Below are positions 6,440 through 7,804 of a stretch of DNA of 7,804 nucleotides, piece after piece (the first letter of the stretch is position 1; every line of letters begins with the position of its first letter). The stretch is taken from assembly GCA_002307905.1 (NCBI GenBank), contig DBUL01000088.1, forward strand, positions 7,908 through 15,711, in the 5' to 3' direction. This DNA comes from Rhizobiaceae bacterium UBA1291. GTDB lineage: Bacteria; Pseudomonadota; Alphaproteobacteria; Rhizobiales; Rhizobiaceae. The notes beneath the pieces are model-generated. The model saw only the letters and a list, made by a program, of their open reading frames with translations, was not told the origin of the DNA and made no database searches. The position numbers were made by a program, and so were the translations under genes.

Positions 6440-7366
6440 TCAGCCCTTGGCGACGGCCGCGACTTCGGCGGCGAAATCGCTCTCTTCCTTTTCGATGCCT
6501 TCACCAAGCAGAAGACGCGCCATGCCGGTGACTTCGATCGGTGCTCCGGCTTCCTTTTCGGCTTCCTTGATGGCGGCGCCGACGGTCAGGTCCGGGTTGA
6601 TGACGAAGGCCTGGCTCAGCAGAGCGACTTCCTCGAAGAACTTGCGCATGCGGCCATCAACCATCTTTTCGATGATGGCGTCCGGTTTGCCGGAAGCGCG
6701 CGACTGCTCGATGAAGACGTTGCGTTCGCGCTCGGCGACGGCTGCGTCGACTTCCTCGGCACGGATCGCGAGCGGGTTGGTGGCAGAGATGTGCATGGCG
6801 ACCTGGCGGCCGATGGCGTTAAGTACTTCCTTTTTGCCGGTCGACTTCAGGGCGACGAGAACGCCAAGCTTGCCGAGGCCGTCGGCAACAGCATTGTGGA
6901 CGTAGGTGGCGACAACACCGTCTTCGACCGAAAGCAGCGAAGCGCGGCGCAGCGTCATGTTCTCACCAATGTGAGCGATGGCGTCCGTGATGGTGTCGGC
7001 GACCGACTTGCCCGAGGCCGGGTAGTTGGCGGCGGCAATCGCATCAACCGAACCATCGGTCGAGAGTGCAACAGATGCAACGCCGCGGACGAGTTCCTGG
7101 AAGGCGTCGTTGCGGGCAACGAAGTCGGTTTCGGAGTTGACTTCGACGACGACAGCCTTGGTGCCGGCACCGGCAATGCCAATGAGTCCTTCGGCGGCGG
7201 TGCGACCGGACTTCTTGTCGGCCTTGGCGATGCCCTTGGCGCGCAGCCAGTCGATCGCGGCTTCGATGTCACCGTCGTTTTCGGTGAGCGCCTTCTTGCA
7301 ATCCATCATGCCTGCGCCGGACTTTTCGCGCAGTTCCTTTACCAGTGCTGCAGTGATTTCAGCCAT
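6440..7366 (-). CDS. tsf: Elongation factor Ts (EF-Ts)
   Basis: EF-Ts releases GDP from elongation factor Tu so that EF-Tu can bind GTP and carry the next aminoacyl-tRNA. The 308-residue product has the usual layout. The N-terminal UBA-like domain (about 1-50) includes [16 protein letters not shown] (12-27). The signature [10 protein letters not shown] lies at 77-86, where the TDFV residues (80-83) contact the EF-Tu nucleotide site. Two core subdomains follow to about 285, including [19 protein letters not shown], then a short acidic C-terminal tail. AGAGG, 6 nt before the ATG, supports the start. It follows rpsB, the near-universal bacterial order, but after a 269-nt gap containing a hairpin, which may let EF-Ts be made at a different level from the ribosomal protein. 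Nothing about the gene looks abnormal. Confidence 0.98.
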   Translation of the reverse strand: MAEITAALVKELREKSGAGMMDCKKALTENDGDIEAAIDWLRAKGIAKADKKSGRTAAEGLIGIAGAGTKAVVVEVNSETDFVARNDAFQELVRGVASVALSTDGSVDAIAAANYPASGKSVADTITDAIAHIGENMTLRRASLLSVEDGVVATYVHNAVADGLGKLGVLVALKSTGKKEVLNAIGRQVAMHISATNPLAIRAEEVDAAVAERERNVFIEQSRASGKPDAIIEKMVDGRMRKFFEEVALLSQAFVINPDLTVGAAIKEAEKEAGAPIEVTGMARLLLGEGIEKEESDFAAEVAAVAKG

Positions 7367-7372
7367 TGTTTG

Positions 7373-7377
7373 CCTCT
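7373..7377 (-). promoter_or_regulatory. tsf ribosome binding site
   Basis: The minus strand reads AGAGG 6 nt before the tsf ATG, and the protein begins with the family-typical [14 protein letters not shown], so this start is preferred. Confidence 0.6.
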
Positions 7378-7440
7378 TGTCGGTTCAGTCGGTGCGCCAG
7401 CCATGTGCAACGGAGTGCGGCCTGCGCCCTGTTTTGGGAC

Positions 7441-7460
7441 GAAATGTACCCGGAAATGTA
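7441..7460. repeat. Two direct copies of GAAATGTA in the rpsB-tsf gap
   Basis: The octamer occurs at 7441-7448 and 7453-7460, a 12-nt period, in the otherwise GC-rich leader of tsf. On the mRNA strand it reads TACATTTC twice. It could be a tandem binding site or chance; no -35/-10 pair was found around it. Confidence 0.3.
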
Positions 7461-7464
7461 ACAG

Positions 7465-7487
7465 CGTGATGAAGCAACGCCATCACG
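7465..7487. repeat. Inverted repeat in the tsf leader
   Basis: CGTGATG (7465-7471) and CATCACG (7481-7487) are perfectly complementary around a 9-nt spacer. It lies about 100 nt upstream of the tsf start, beside the GAAATGTA direct repeats. It may be a small RNA stem or a protein-binding dyad; no function is assigned. Confidence 0.35.
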
Positions 7488-7549
7488 GATATGGTCGACC
7501 GCCTTGTCGATCGCAGCGCTAAGGCGCGGGCAGATCTTCAAAGGGGCGA

Positions 7550-7582
7550 GGCCGCCTGGGAGCATGGGGCTTCCAGACGGCC
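7550..7582 (-). terminator. Stable hairpin in the rpsB-tsf gap, possible attenuator
   Basis: On the mRNA strand GGCCGUCUGG pairs with CCAGGCGGCC: ten pairs, one of them U-G. The loop can close further (AGC/GCU around CCCAU) after an A-C mismatch. The wobble pair is allowed only on the minus-strand RNA, the coding direction. It lies about 53 nt past the rpsB stop. The sequence after it (UCGCCCCUUUG) is a poor U-tract, so full termination is unlikely; partial termination, pausing or 3' end protection of rpsB mRNA are the plausible roles. Confidence 0.5.
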
Positions 7583-7627
7583 GGTCCCAATCGGGAGACG
7601 CCGGCAGGGCAGCAAGGCCCCGCCGCG

Positions 7628-7645
7628 CGGCGCCATCAGGCGCCG
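7628..7645 (-). repeat. Hairpin with the rpsB stop codon in its loop
   Basis: CGGCGCC and GGCGCCG form seven GC pairs around the 4-nt loop TGAT, which contains the rpsB TGA. A further 12-nt palindrome, CGCCGCGCGGCG, overlaps it on the downstream side (plus 7620-7631). The whole stretch is extremely GC-rich, so part of this may be compositional. Ribosomes reaching the stop codon would melt it. Confidence 0.45.
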
Positions 7646-7804
7646 GCTTCTTCTTCGAGAGCCGGCTCGATCGGAGCTTCCGCGGCTCCGCCGATGTCTC
7701 GGCCCGAAGCACCCTGCTGGCGCGCGATGCCGTCGATGGCAGCACGGGCGATCAGGTCGCAGTAGAGCGAGATGGCGCGCGAGGCATCGTCGTTGCCCGG
7801 GATC
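7636..7804 (-). CDS. rpsB: 30S ribosomal protein S2 (uS2), C-terminal end only
   Basis: uS2 binds the back of the 30S subunit near the mRNA exit, next to protein S1. Only the last 55 codons plus the TGA stop are inside the window; the start lies beyond the right edge. The translated end begins [19 protein letters not shown] and continues with [13 protein letters not shown], the conserved C-terminal core of bacterial uS2: the nucleotide-like-fold strand IPGNDD followed by the final helix. An Ala/Glu-rich tail after it, ending LEEEAGA, is typical of alphaproteobacterial S2. It stands upstream of tsf, as in almost all bacteria. The promoter and any S2 autoregulatory leader would be outside the window. 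Confidence 0.95.
   Translation of the reverse strand, partial: IPGNDDASRAISLYCDLIARAAIDGIARQQGASGRDIGGAAEAPIEPALEEEAGA

Noticed and set aside
6791..7522. 243-codon plus-strand frame opposite tsf and its leader
   Set aside because: It is an in-register antisense shadow of tsf; the Gly/Asp/Val-rich translation is typical of reverse-complemented coding sequence.
7359..7745. 128-codon minus-strand frame spanning the rpsB-tsf gap
   Set aside because: It overlaps rpsB and the tsf start in other frames, its composition is Arg/Ala/Ser/Pro-rich as for out-of-frame GC-rich DNA, and no ribosome site or domain is seen.

Overview
The window is a compact, entirely leftward (minus-strand) block of housekeeping genes from an alphaproteobacterium, most likely a member of the Rhizobiaceae (Rhizobium/Agrobacterium/Ensifer relatives). 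The assignment rests on recognisable protein families, high GC content, and a gene order that matches the rhizobial version of the conserved rpsB-to-bamA cluster. No phage, transposon, tRNA, rRNA or CRISPR sequence is visible.

Read in the direction of transcription (right to left), the order is: the 3' end of rpsB (ribosomal protein uS2, cut by the right edge), tsf (elongation factor Ts), pyrH (UMP kinase), frr (ribosome recycling factor), uppS (undecaprenyl diphosphate synthase), cdsA (CDP-diglyceride synthetase), rseP/mmpA (site-2 intramembrane protease) and bamA (outer-membrane assembly factor, cut by the left edge just inside its L6 motif). All complete genes have intact catalytic or signature motifs and ordinary lengths; none looks broken or transferred. 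bamA and rpsB are incomplete only because the window ends.

The right half (rpsB, tsf, pyrH, frr) serves translation and pyrimidine nucleotide supply. The left half (uppS, cdsA, rseP, bamA) builds the envelope: the lipid carrier for peptidoglycan and polysaccharide, the phospholipid precursor, envelope proteolysis and outer-membrane protein insertion. uppS, cdsA and rseP are tightly packed (gaps of 9 and about 31 nt). The translation genes are instead separated by gaps of 269, 102 and 51 nt, each with an inverted repeat able to fold in the mRNA. The rseP-bamA gap (192 nt) is AT-rich and may hold a separate bamA promoter. dxr, which sits in this cluster in E. coli, is absent here.

I found no previously undescribed system. 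The observations most worth a second look are the RNA hairpins in the rpsB-tsf and pyrH-frr gaps and a possible hairpin over the pyrH ribosome binding site. The long plus-strand reading frames, including one of 621 codons opposite bamA, are antisense shadows explained by codon use.
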